A DNA stretch of 64,000 nt, taken from positions 24,443,501 through 24,507,500 of the forward strand of contig NC_088932.1 of NCBI RefSeq assembly GCF_038396675.1. Direction: 5' to 3'. The translations under genes and the position numbers were made by a program. Position 1 is the stretch's first letter; every line of letters starts with the position of its first letter. Positions 52,401 to 63,628 of this stretch are shown here, one piece after another. The notes below the pieces were generated by a model that searched no databases, was not told the DNA's origin, and saw nothing but the letters and a program-made list of their open reading frames with translations. Source of the DNA: Hydra vulgaris (lineage: Eukaryota > Cnidaria > Hydrozoa > Anthoathecata > Hydridae).

Positions 52401-53683
52401 TATCTCGGATTCTGCAATAAAACAATTCTATTTTTAATAGTACAAACATAACATTAAATTTTTAATATTTCATTATAATTAGTAATATATTATTAAAAAA
52501 AACAATTCGTTTACCACTTTTTACGCTATTTATTGATTGTCGGTGAATTATAATTTTTTACAATTTCAAACCTTTTATAATATTTTACAATTACAATTTC
52601 GTAACAGAACAATTATTAAAATTTTAAAGCAACTATATATTCTTGAACTCACACATTTCCTAAAGAAATAACATATATAACTATAAAAAATGTTCATTAC
52701 ATTGTGCTGAAAAAACCGATTATGTCAATACCTACACGCCTGGTTATTTCAGTACATTGTCGTCTTGTCAGTTAAAACACTAATTAAAAGCTACACCCTT
52801 TGAGATTTAATAAATTTTTCAAGTTAAAATTCATTCTGAATTAACTTTGAATGTATACCCAAATTTACAGAAATCTATTTTAAAAACATCTAAACTCAAA
52901 ATAATGTTTATTAATTTATAAAAAATTATTTTTAATAGCATGAATCTAAAAAGCTTAATGATTCCTTATTACTATAGTGATGTTTCATATTCTCATTTGC
53001 TATTTCTTTTTTACAAAGTAAAAGGTTTCCTTCATCTAAAATGCTTTCTAGCAATCCTTAGCTACCATGCGCTTTTATTAGCAGCCATCATTTTATATAA
53101 TTTTATTATTTAAGACGTCGAGAGAAAAAATTGCTATCACTATTTCAACAAGAAAATGATTTTGTATTCTGTGGTGACATTTTATTTTCTGATTCAGAAA
53201 ATAGGCCATTGCTATAACTCACTCGACTTTTTATTGACAACTCCAAAAAGAAATTAATATTTGCGGGACACATGTTATGTTTTTAATGGCAACAAATTAG
53301 CTTGCATTCCCATTGGATATTCTTATAAAATGTTAGTTTATCTAACATATAGCTTTGAATAAAAGAAATTTTTCTATTATAGTTTTTGAAATTGTAAGGA
53401 AAATTGGCAATATCCTTGATGTCCCCCCTCGCTATAAATATGCCGCTAAAATGTAAGCTATAAACTAATTAAATTCTATTTATTGTAAAATATAGACGTC
53501 CAATCAAAAAAGAATTGTTTTTTTTGACTTTATTGAGTTATAGAAAATTGTCTCAAGTTGTAATCAACAAAAAAAAATTATTTGCACGGTAGTGTTTATT
53601 CAGTTTATTCATAATAATGATAATAATAGTGATGGTACAGGGTAGTATTATTATTATTATCATTATAATTTCTATTAGCTATC
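52401..53683. other. AT-rich spacer, no gene recognised
   Basis: Low-complexity DNA with (TAA/TTA)-rich stretches near 53610-53670. Nothing else is seen. Confidence 0.55.
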
Positions 53684-53691
53684 ATTTCAAG

Positions 53692-55540
53692 CAGGGCTGT
53701 TCCTAGAAGAGGGTAGGGGGGAACAACCGGGCAAACTTCCTGTACCACGGCCTAGGGGCGCCACGGCAAAAGTTTAGTCCATTTCAAAATTGTTGCTTTT
53801 TAAAAATTTCTTCAAATATATTATATATTTATTTACTTTATTAGTCCAAAAAAGTTTTTTTGTATATTTTTTTACGATTTCTTTTATTTACAAGTAACTA
53901 AAGTTTGTTTTGCGAAATTTTTTGCGAAACAATTTTTTTATTTACGCTAAAGAAACGTTTCTTTCGTGTCGTTTGTTTTAAATACTTTTTTTAATAATTT
54001 TGATTATCTAATCTCGTGTTTATTTTGCGGGGACAATAAAATAAATAAACCGACTAGAAAGTAAGTTAATAAAAATGTTGTAATAAAAAGAGTTGCAAAA
54101 TGTAATTAGTAGTGACCTCAATGAAAAAGTTAAAAACGTACATAAAAAATTTATGTTTCCAGAAACAAAAATAAAGTTGTACTGTTAATTTGAATATTAT
54201 TTTATTAAAGATGTTAAAAAAAAATGTCAGGTGCTCAAAGAAAAAAATTAGCTAAGGACTCTGAAGCAGCCCATGAAGCTATTTTAAGTAAAGTGTTAAT
54301 ACTAACACATTTTTCTTTCTCCAACTTCTTAAAACATATAGTGAGACCTCCACTCAGTCTCATTCTAACCAAGGAAGATATGGCGAGTAACCCTCTGATG
54401 TGCAATTTAACTTCTTTAGATAGCCAGATGTTCAGCAACTTCGTCTTTAGACACTTGTTGCCAAAAACCTCAGGAAGCATCAAAGAAAAATAAAGAGCCC
54501 GAATGTAATTAAAGGCCAGTAATAGTTTAAACAAATGATGGTATCACAATTACAAAAGATGTTTTGCAGAGAAGAGACACTTACATATAGTTATCTAATG
54601 ACCCGTCCATTTGGCTGGAACGGCTGGAAAAATGAATCCAATACCTTTCTTGAAGAGCAATAAAAAAAAAAAAAAAACACGATGAATGAATTTCGATACA
54701 GGGTAGCAAGAAATGGTAAATAAGTAAAGAGGAGATGGCTTATTAACTCTCCAGAAACTGATTCAGCTTATTGTCTGCCTTGTCATCTGTTTGATCAAAC
54801 TCTAAAATTATATTTTGGGAAAAAAGAAGGTTTCAACAACTGGAAAAAGTTTACTGAGCAATCCTAAATGCATGAGACATCTCTATCTCATTTCAGTTGT
54901 TCTAACAAATGGATCGAGGCAACAATAGGGATAAAAAATGAACAAGCTTTCGATTAAAATTTTATCCAACAAGTTAACAATGAAGCAGAAAGGTGGAGAA
55001 GTTTTCTTAAGAGAATAGTGTCAGTGATTATGTACTTAGCGAATATAATATTGCATTCCGTGTAAGCTCATCGAAGTTGTACACCTAAAATGTTGGGAAC
55101 TTCCTTGGTCTTATCCAATTACTTGGTTAATTTTAATTCAATTTTGATGGAGCATTTACGGCGAATCAAAGATGGGGAAAGATGTTCACAAATGCCAAGT
55201 GTCTAAATTCAAAAACGAAGTCATTGACCTTTTAGCAACGCATGTAAAAGAAGCTATTGTGAACAAGGTAGAGTTTGGAAAGTATTTTTTAGTTGTTATG
55301 GATTGCACCCCAGATCATTGTCAAAAAAGCCAAACTTTTCTAATCATCCGCTATGTTCATGAAGAAGCAATAGTCATCATCCAAAAATGCTTTATTGGAT
55401 ATGCGGTGTGTGAAGAGTCAGCTGGTGAAGCTCATTTTAACCTTCTAATTGAAGAAAGAAAGTCTTGTAGGCTAGACCTAAACAATTGTAGATGTCAAGG
55501 CTTTGACAACGGGTTTAATATAATCCTAAGGACGGCCCTG
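53692..55540 (+). mobile_element. hAT-family transposon, 3' deleted, perfect 8-bp TSD
   Basis: ATTTCAAG flanks both ends exactly (53684-53691 and 55541-55548). The ends are CAGGGCTGTTCCTAG and (complement) CAGGGCCGTCCTTAG. The transposase remnant stops abruptly just before the right end, so the C-terminal half of the gene has been deleted. Confidence 0.95.
54224..55530 (+). pseudogene. N-terminal half of a ZMYM1-like (DUF4371) hAT transposase
   Basis: It starts MSGAQRKKLAKDSEAAHEAI (54224). After several frame changes a TTF-type zinc finger follows at about 54730-54920 (DSAYCLPCHLFDQ, LYFGKKEGFNNWKKF, HFSCSNKWIEATIG). The domain before the catalytic core includes NNEAERWRSFLKRIVSVIMY and VGNFLGLIQLL. 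The open stretch at 55172-55588 has FGKYFLVVMDCTPDHCQKSQ, the first catalytic Asp region, and LDLNNCRCQGFDNGFN, where GQGYDNG is expected. The reading ends at the right TIR. The 20840-21784 remnant holds the opposite half but has different termini, so it is not the same family. Confidence 0.85.
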
Positions 55541-56321
55541 ATTTCAAGATACTATCTTGAAATTTTTTACTTTGTAAACAAGAATTAACAAATAAGAATT
55601 TTTATTTTTTTACTTTTATTTTGCTTTTTTTATTTATTTATTTCGTAATTTAAAAAAAATATAATGCTGTGTTATATAAATAAAAGGTACAAGGCCGGGG
55701 CTAAAAGAAGACAATATTTGCCTTATCACTACGCCCCAACGTGCTTTCATCAGCAAGCGTGTACAACCATTAAAAGGTAAGCATACAATTATTTTGTACC
55801 AATTGAAAGTTATATATAAATATTTACAAGAATGTTAAGATCAGTTACTAATCTATAATCAAAAGAAAATCGTAAAAAGAAAACAAAAAACAATTACACC
55901 TAAAAATTAAGGGTAAGTTAATAGGATAATTTAAAGAAAATTTAAATTAGAGACAAGTTAATAAGATAGTTGTTAAATAAAAAAAAAAAGAATCATAAAA
56001 AGAATTTAATTCATTAACACCGTTAATAAGTTTTTGTTTGAGTATTTGTTTGAATCGAGAACGAGAAGAACATTTTTTCAGCTCGTTATTTAATAAAGTG
56101 TTTTATAATTTAGGACCTCTGATGGCAATAGAAAATTTAGTAACCAATTAGTGCATTTTAGATTGCTCATAATTCCAAGATCTATAAAAACTCCGAGGGT
56201 AGACTTACTTTTGTAAATGCTTTAAATATATCGTGAACAATATTAATTAACGGTATGGTCAGTTAAATACCCTGGCTGAAATCCAAATTGTTTATTATAT
56301 AGTACAGGGTTGTTATCTGTC

Positions 56322-56850
56322 AAATATGTCTGAGACATATTTTCTGCGGACATAAAATATGTTCCACACATTTTCTATCGACATATTTTGACATAATTTT
56401 ATGTCTGAATTATTTTCTGCTGACATAAAATATGTCAGACATATTTTCTATCGACATATTTTGACATAATTTTATGTCCGAATTATTTTCTGCTGACATA
56501 AAATATGTCAGACATATTTTCTGTCAACATATTTTGACATAATTTTATGTCTGAATTATTTTCTGCCGACATAATTTATGTCAGACATATTTTCTGTCGA
56601 CATATTTTGACATATTTTTATGTCTGAATTATTTTCTGCTGACATAAAATATGTCAGACATATTTATTGTCGACATATTTTGACATAATTTTATGTCTGA
56701 ATTATTTTCTGCTGACATAAAATATGTCAGACATATTTTCTATCGACATATTTTGACATAATTTTATGTCTGAATTATTTTCTGCTGACATAAAATATGT
56801 CAGACATATTTTCTATCGACATATTTTGACATAATTTTATATCTGAATTA
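56322..56850. repeat. 73-bp tandem array, left block 1
   Basis: About seven copies of a 73-bp unit starting GACATAAAATATGTCAGACA and ending ATTATTTTCTGCT. Each unit is itself rich in GACATA/TATGTC inverted words. Confidence 0.97.
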
Positions 56851-57429
56851 TTTGCTGTTTGATATTCTTGAAGAAAAAATCAATCTGACAAATTTATTGC
56901 GCATTTCAACTTAATTTACAGAGTTAAGTGAAAATAGTTTAACAAATCTGTTGCTTTTTTGCAATCAATTATGCTTCATAAAACTTTTACTTTAAACCCT
57001 AAAAGCAAACATCAGTTGTTTCATAATGGTCTTTTTCTGCCTTTTTTAGCGATGTATCATTTGATAGTATTGACTAATATTGGCATTTATTGACTTATTT
57101 ATTGATTATGACTTATTTATTGATTATGACTAATATTGACATTGATAGTATTGACTAATATTGACATTTGATAGTATTGACTAATATTGACTAGTATTGA
57201 GGCATCATTTGATAGTATTTGATAGTATTGATTTGTATTGATTAGTATTGGCACTTTCCCTTATTAATTTGTAAAAACCATCTCAAGCTGAGTTTTTATT
57301 ATTGAAAGTGGTTTTTATTAGTATGTCTAAACTTAAAATTATTTCTTTGATTAAAATAATAATAAAATAAAAACTTTTTCAGTTATTTTTAATTATTAGT
57401 TGATCCTGAAAAAGATTTCATTATGAAAA

Positions 57430-57690
57430 ACAGGGTTGTTATCTGTCAAATATGTCTGAGACATATTTTCTGCCGACATAAAATATGTCCCACATATTTT
57501 CTATCGACATATTTTGACATAATTTTATGTCTGAATTATTTTCTGCTGACATAAAATATGTCAGACATATTTTCTATCGACATATTTTGACATAATTTTA
57601 TGTCTGAATTATTTTCTGCTGACATAAAATATGTCAGACATATTTTCTATCGACATATTTTGACATAATTTTATATCTGAATTATTTGCT
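57430..57690. repeat. 73-bp tandem array, left block 2
   Basis: Three copies of the same unit after a second copy of the left terminus; the following 580-bp spacer repeats 56851-57430 nearly without change. Confidence 0.97.
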
Positions 57691-58266
57691 GTTTGATATT
57701 CTTGAAGAAAAAATCAATCTGACAAATTTATTGCGCATTTCAACTTAATTTACAGAGTTAAGTGAAAATAGTTTAACAAATCTGTTGCTTTTTTGCAATC
57801 AATTATGCTTCATAAAACTTTTACTTTAAACCCTAAAAGCAAACATCAGTTGTTTCATAATGGTCTTTTTCTGCCTTTTTTAGCGATGTATCATTTGATA
57901 GTATTGACTAATATTGGCATTTATTGACTTATTTATTGATTATGACTTATTTATTGATTATGACTAATATTGACATTGATAGTATTGACTAATATTGACA
58001 TTTGATAGTATTGACTAATATTGACTAGTATTGAGGCATCATTTGATAGTATTTGATAGTATTGATTTGTATTGATTAGTATTGGCACTTTCCCTTATTA
58101 ATTTGTAAAAACCATCTCAAGCTGAGTTTTTATTATTGAAAGTGGTTTTTATTAGTATGTCTAAACTTAAAATTATTTCTTTGATTAAAATAATAATAAA
58201 ATAAAAACTTTTTCAGTTATTTTTAATTATTAGTTGATCCTGAAAAAGATTTCATTATGAAAAACA

Positions 58267-58590
58267 GGGTTGTTATCTGTCAAATATGTCTGAGACATAT
58301 TTTCTGCCGACATAAAATATGTCCCACATATTTTCTATCGACATATTTTGACATAATTTTATGTCTGAATTATTTTCTGCTGACATAAAATATGTCAGAC
58401 ATATTTTCTATCGACATATTTTGACATAATTTTATGTCTGAATTATTTTCTGCTGACATAAAATATGTCAGACATATTTTCTGTCGACATAATTTGGCAT
58501 AATTTTATGTCTGAATTATTTTATGCTGACATAAAATATGTCAGACATATTTTCTGTCGACATATTTTGACATAATTTTATGTCTTTGCA
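58267..58590. repeat. 73-bp tandem array, left block 3
   Basis: About four copies after a third terminus. The spacer that follows is shorter and lacks the GTTTGATATTCTTGAAG segment. Confidence 0.96.
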
Positions 58591-59764
58591 ATCAATTATG
58601 CTTCATAAAACTTTTACTTTAAACCCTATAAGCAAACAACCGTTGTTTCATAAAGGTCTTTTTCTGCCCTTTTTAGCGATGTATCATTTGATAGTATTGA
58701 CTAATATTGGCATTTATTGACTTATTTATTGATTATGACTTATTTATTGATTATGACTAATATTGACATTGATAGTATTGACTAATATTGACTAGTATTG
58801 AGGCATCATTTGATAGTATTTGATAGTATTGATTAGTATTGGCGCTTTCCCTTATTAGAATGTAAAAACCATCTCAAGCTGAGTTTTTTATTATTGAAAG
58901 TGGTTTTTATTAGTATGACTAAACTTAAAGTATTTCTTTGATTAAAATAGTAATAAAAAAAAAAACTTTTACAGTTATTTTTAATTATTAGTTGATCCTG
59001 AAATAGATTTCATTATGAAAAATTGAATTCAAAAGATTTCAAAAAAACGGTTCACAGAATTTCAAAAAATGCGTGCCAAATTAAATTCATTTAAGCTGAA
59101 GAATTTGAAATATTTCACAAAAGTTATATTCAGCTCATTACATTCATATTAAGAAGACTAACCGGTAATAATTTATAACTAATTACGAATAATATACTTT
59201 TAGATATAATAGTTATGATTTATTTAACAAAAAAACAATTGACAATTGCATTATAACAGCATAATTAACTGCCATAAACTTGCATAAAATGTTTTGAGTG
59301 AAATATATATTGGAATAATTATTTTTTTCGTTTTCCTTACGATTTAAAGTCAAAAATGGAGAATAATTTATTGAATGAATCAACTATTAGTTAAAAATAA
59401 CTAAAAATGTTTTTTTTTAAATATTATTTTAATCAAGAGAATAATTTTAAGGTTAGTCATATTAATAAAAACCATTTTCAGTAATAAAAACTCAGCTTGA
59501 GATGGTTTTTACATTCTAATAAGGGAAATCGCCAATACTAATCCATACTAATCAATACTATCAAATACTATCAAATACTATCAAATACTATCAAATTCTA
59601 TCAAATGATGCATCAATACTAGTCGATACTCTCAAATGATTCATCGCTAAAAATACTTTGTCAATACTATCAAATGATACATCGCTAAAAAGGGCAGAAA
59701 AAGACCTTTATGAAACAAAAGATATTTGCTTATAGGATTTCAAATAAAAGTTTTAAGAAGCATA

Positions 59765-60410
59765 ACACAGGTCAACAAAAACAAAATTTTTTTCTGGTGC
59801 CAAGAAAACAATTTGTTTTTTATGTAGGATTTCTTATTTTGATTTCAAATATGCAACTCATTTTTTACCATCACGTCAAGTTGTAAAGATATTTGGGTTC
59901 AAATTTTTAGAATTTGGGGTAAAGTCCCTAATATTGTCGAAAAAAAAGTTCTTCAAAAGTATGTCAACCTGAGTCTCAAAAGAAGCGTATTTTCATAGAG
60001 ATTTTAAAGATGTTATTCGTTTGTAATAAAAGTTTTTTTTGTATTATTGCTGAAAAACATTTTGTTGACATTTTTTCAAGAGTCTTTAGCATTTTTTCAA
60101 ATAATTTTTTTGCCAAAAAATTTTAAGGAAAAATTTTTATGTTTTCTAAAATCTCTATACTATCTCCTAAAATACGCTTTTTTTGAGACCCAATTTGACA
60201 TACTTTTGAACAACTTTTTTTTTTTAACAATATTAGGGGCTTTACCCCAAATATTAAAGATCTGAACCCAAATATCTTTACAACTTGACGTGATGGTAAA
60301 AAATGAGTTGCATATTTGAAATCAAAATGTGAAATGCAATCCAAAAAACAAGTTGTTTGAAGATCAACAAAAAAAAAAATTTTTTGTTGACCTTCAATTA
60401 TAATTGATTG
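59765..60410. repeat. Central inverted repeat of the foldback element
   Basis: GGTCAACAAAAACAAAATTT to about 59985 is the approximate reverse complement of about 60150-60405 (pairs such as TTTGGGTTCAAATTTTTAGA with TATTAAAGATCTGAACCCAA). The arm sequence also occurs alone at 37720-37815. Open frames on both strands here are not genes. Confidence 0.85.
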
Positions 60411-61400
60411 CAAAAAAGTAACAAATTTGTTAAACTAATTTTGCTTAACTCTGTAAATTAAGTTGAAATGCGCAATAAATTTGTTAGATTGATTTTTTCT
60501 TCAAGAATATCAAACAGCAAATAATTCAGATATAAAATTATGTCAAAATATGTCGACAGAAAAAATGTCTGACATATTTTATGTCAGCAGAAAATAATTC
60601 AGACATAAAAATATGTCAAAATATGTCGACAGAAAATATGTGGGACATATTTTATGTCGGCAGAAAATATGTTTGAAAATATGTCGACAGATCTGCCAGA
60701 CATATTATGTCGTAACAACTCGGTTATATAGAATATTTTTTATATTTAGAAAAGTCTAAATTCGATTATATATAACTTATAGCTCTGAGATTTTAGAGAA
60801 GCAAGGAGAATTGAAATTGGTCTCTGATTTTCTGGATTAGAAATATCTCCTGATTTGAAAATGGGTATGACCCTCATAACTTTAAGTTTCTTAGGATAAA
60901 TACCTAGTTTTAAAGAGAGATTAAAATATGTTAAAGAAGAATTGTTAAGTATTTTATCGATTTTTTAATTATATTACTACTAATAATATCAAGCCCCACA
61001 CTTTTGTTTAATTTTAATAAATATGCTGCATCTAAGAGTTCTTATTGCACCTTAGAGGTCTTATTAGGAGTAAGATATGACTCAAAGTTTACTTCAGTAG
61101 TTTCTATTTTTGACGCTTAAGTGGAACCTACACTGACAAAATATTGATTAAGTGATTCAGCAATTAAAGATTTATTTGTAATAATTTTATTATCAATGTT
61201 TAGATTTATAGGAAGACTATTAACGTCAGTTTGTTTCGTACCAATTACTTCCTTAATTATGTTTCAAGTATTTTTTGGATCATTTTTATGTTTTATGAAA
61301 TGCTCGGTATAATAATAGTTCTTTGACATTCTAATAACCATCTCAAAAATACGTTTATAATTTTTGTAATTAGTTTCATTGAAACAGGAGATAATGCCGT

Positions 61401-61609
61401 AAATAGACAATTTGGTTAGCGACTTTTTGCTCTGGTTAATATCAGTACCTTATTTTGGTACTGACCTCCTAATATATTTAACGGTAAATAAAATAAAAAA
61501 TGAGGGAAGCAAATTGAAGCATTTGTGCCATTTGCAATTTACGGGCGGCTTACTGTTTGAATTTGCAAATATAGTTTGTAAAACGTGGACAAATTTATAA
61601 TATAATAAA
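61401..61609. other. Spacer upstream of the minus-strand LINE
   Basis: No similarity to LINE coding sequence was recognised beyond about 61400. Confidence 0.45.
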
Positions 61610-62105
61610 AAGGTAAAAGATTACTACATCTGCCCAACAACATCTGTAGAGTAGCCCAAGATCATCTGTATTTTTCTTTTACTCTAATAACATCTGAAAG
61701 TTCAACGAACTGGTAATTTGTCTCCAAGTTCAATAACATCTCGAAGAATTTTCTCCAGATTAGTTACATGTGAAAAAATTTCTACATGTAATAACATCTG
61801 GTTAATATAATGCATTATTAGTTAATATTTTTTTCCAGATGTAGTAACGTTTGAAAAAAATTCTATATGTAATATGTAATAATCTAGTTAAAGTAATGCA
61901 TATTAAAGTTAATTCATATTAAAAATGACTTCATCTTAAAATCTACAGATGTAGCTGCACAGACGTTATTATACTTGGATAATTTAAAAGATGTAACTAC
62001 ATCTCTAATATTCATTTAATTTTAGATAAATTAAATGAATATTAGAGTTCAATGAAATTTCAGATGTTGTTGGACAGATGTTATTAGACATGGCAATGCC
62101 TGATG
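61610..62105. mobile_element. MITE-like block of repeated ACATCTG motifs
   Basis: About ten ACATCTG/CAGATGT words occur. CTGCCCAACAACATCTG near the left side (61628) pairs with CAGATGTTGTTGGACAG near the right (62062). The right end, complement CAGGGTAGCAACATCAGG, looks like a hAT terminus; the matching left terminus is missing. Confidence 0.6.
62003..62047. repeat. Perfect 20-bp palindrome, 5-base loop
   Basis: CTCTAATATTCATTTAATTT and its exact complement, inside the ACATCTG block. Confidence 0.95.
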
Positions 62106-62439
62106 TTGCTACCCTGACCCTTAAAAAAATACAAAATTCCTGTAAAAAGTTTTTTTCTTATTTGCTATTCTTTATTTCTCTATAACCTTCCATCTGCATT
62201 ATAACAAACCCTAAATGTCTCAAGACCATGTGAAAAACACAACTTTTTTTAAGTCATTCTTTTAAATACAAATTTATTATAATCAATACATATTTAAATT
62301 TATAACTATAAATTATTTCCATTCTATGCAAAAAAAAAAAAAAAAAACTTAAAAATTAAGATTTCAATATATAAATATTATACAAAATTTTATATCAAGA
62401 AAACATAACAAAGATAAGAATTTATAAGTGTAGGAGATA
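62106..62439. other. 3' flank of the perilipin-like gene
   Basis: It contains an A tract at 62331-62347 and TTTATT (AATAAA on the minus strand) near 62273. It probably includes the 3' untranslated region. Confidence 0.5.
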
Positions 62440-63628
62440 CTACATTTTTGTATCTTCTTCAACAACTTGAACCATCTCAGTCTCTAAATTCTCAGGCATA
62501 AACCATTGCACCACTTTAGTTGAACGAATATATTCAGACACAACGTGAGCAGGTACATACACAAAGGCGACTGCCTTATCTTTCAGATCTGGAAGATTTT
62601 CACTTTTCAGAGATTTGTAATATTTTTCCACCATTTCAACTACTGCATGAGGAATCTCAGTTAAGGAGTGAGCCTAATAAGAATAAAATAAATATACCAC
62701 TGCAGAAATATTAAGTATATCAGAAAGTTCTGTCCATTTCTATAAAAACTACTTTTGACGCATTGTTTATTTAGTCCATGTTCCGCTCATCATCTTTATA
62801 GTTAAACGTATTCTTAGATATGTAGCTAATTAATTCAAACAAAGTTATTTTACATTTATCTTTATTATCAAGTGATGTATTTTGTTCCGAAAACGGACAG
62901 AACTTTCTGCAAGACCTAATAATATAATTTATATGAGAAGATAAATGTGACTTCACAATTTCAAGTTTCATGCTATTGCCATCACCAGATAAAATACAAT
63001 GGTGTATCTTACAATAATGTAAAACTTTAAATTGCGAAAATCACCTTGTTTAATTTTCGACATAACTGAAATTTTTATCCAAGTGAACTTACACAATAAC
63101 TTCTCACATCTTAATATTTACACATAATTACCCTGAAAATGAAAATGTATTTGCAACTAACATGTGTTTTTTTTCTAATAAAAATATGTGAACATAAAAA
63201 GATGATTCAGTTTTTAAGAAGAATTAATATGGCATAACTTCTTAACTATAGTTCACATTGTGCATTAACACTTATACATTGTGCATTAACACTTATACAT
63301 TACAAGTTATAATCCTCAAAACGATTGCAACACCTATATAAAAAGTTACCTTAGAATAGGCAAAAACGATTTCTTGCGCTGAAATGTATACTTCGCCAGT
63401 AACTTGAATAGCTTTTTTTGGTATATACATAGTTGTCTGGTATATATAATCCCAGTTATTTGTTAGGAACTCACTACCTGTTGTCAAATTTTCCTCAACA
63501 ACTTTTTTTATTTCTGGTATTTTTGCTTCAATATCATTTTTAGTTTCCAAGCTTTTTACTGTCACATAATTGGATCCTTGTTTAAGTTTTTCCGTCATCT
63601 CCATGATTCGAGCTTGAGTATATTGAAC
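62440..63628 (-). CDS. Perilipin-like lipid-droplet protein, last two exons
   Basis: Two minus-strand exons are visible. The first is 63628-63350, with acceptor TTATAG before GTTCAATATACTC and donor AAG/GTAACT. The second is 62673-62440, with acceptor CTTATTAG and stop TAG at 62440-62442. They join in phase 0 as FAYSK/AHSLTEIPH, giving about 170 residues. The first exon holds amphipathic, Lys/Glu-rich helices (EAKIPEIKKVVEENL). The junction reads TGEVYISAQEIVFAYSKAHS, followed by a helical segment, and it ends near VVQWFMPEN. A helical bundle ending in a short hydrophobic W-containing segment recalls the C-terminal region of perilipins; this is a resemblance, not a firm assignment. Upstream exons would lie beyond the window. 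Both exons are intact, so this is probably an active host gene. Confidence 0.6.
62674..63349 (-). other. Intron between the two perilipin-like exons
   Basis: It contains a 66-codon open frame (62971-62771, minus) without recognisable domain and a tandem CATTGTGCATTAACACTTATA duplication near 63259-63300. It is treated as intronic. Confidence 0.55.

Larger units (their letters stand above)
56303..60723. mobile_element. 4.4-kb foldback element with 73-bp arrays, inserted in the LINE
   Basis: TTATATAG flanks it on both sides (56295-56302, 60724-60731). The left end (TA)CAGGGTTGTTAT and the complement of the right end CCGAGTTGTTAC correspond, and the inner sequences continue as long inverted arms: GACATATTTT arrays, then a spacer with GTTTGATATTCTTGAAG. 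The 8-bp duplication and CAGGG start point to a non-autonomous hAT. The left terminal block is present three times (from 56305, 57429 and 58266), the last two 837 bp apart and almost identical. It has no coding capacity. Confidence 0.9.
55690..61400 (-). pseudogene. L2/CR1-like LINE on the minus strand, split by a 4.4-kb insertion
   Basis: From about 61390 downward the minus strand reads a linker (NETNYKNYKRIFEMVIRMSK, NDPKNTWNIIKEVIG), then reverse-transcriptase block PRSLKLRVMRVIPIFKSGD and NPENQRPISIL near 60850. After the insertion, coding resumes at about 56295 with NKQFGFQPGYLTDHTV and STLGVFIDL. A deletion then joins a C-terminal tail (KCSSRSR-like, LKQKLINGVNE) near 56100-56000. The 3' end, with GCCCCGGCCTTGTACCTTTT, is at about 55690. 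The FADD catalytic block is lost in the deletion. Removing 56303-60723 and one 8-bp duplication gives a continuous frame through NILYNKQFGF. Confidence 0.85.

Noticed and set aside
54235..54534. Minus-strand frame of 99 codons
   Set aside because: Antisense to the hAT transposase N-terminus, with no domain.
60047..60413. Frames on both strands of 72 and 96 codons
   Set aside because: They are translations of the central inverted repeat of the foldback element.
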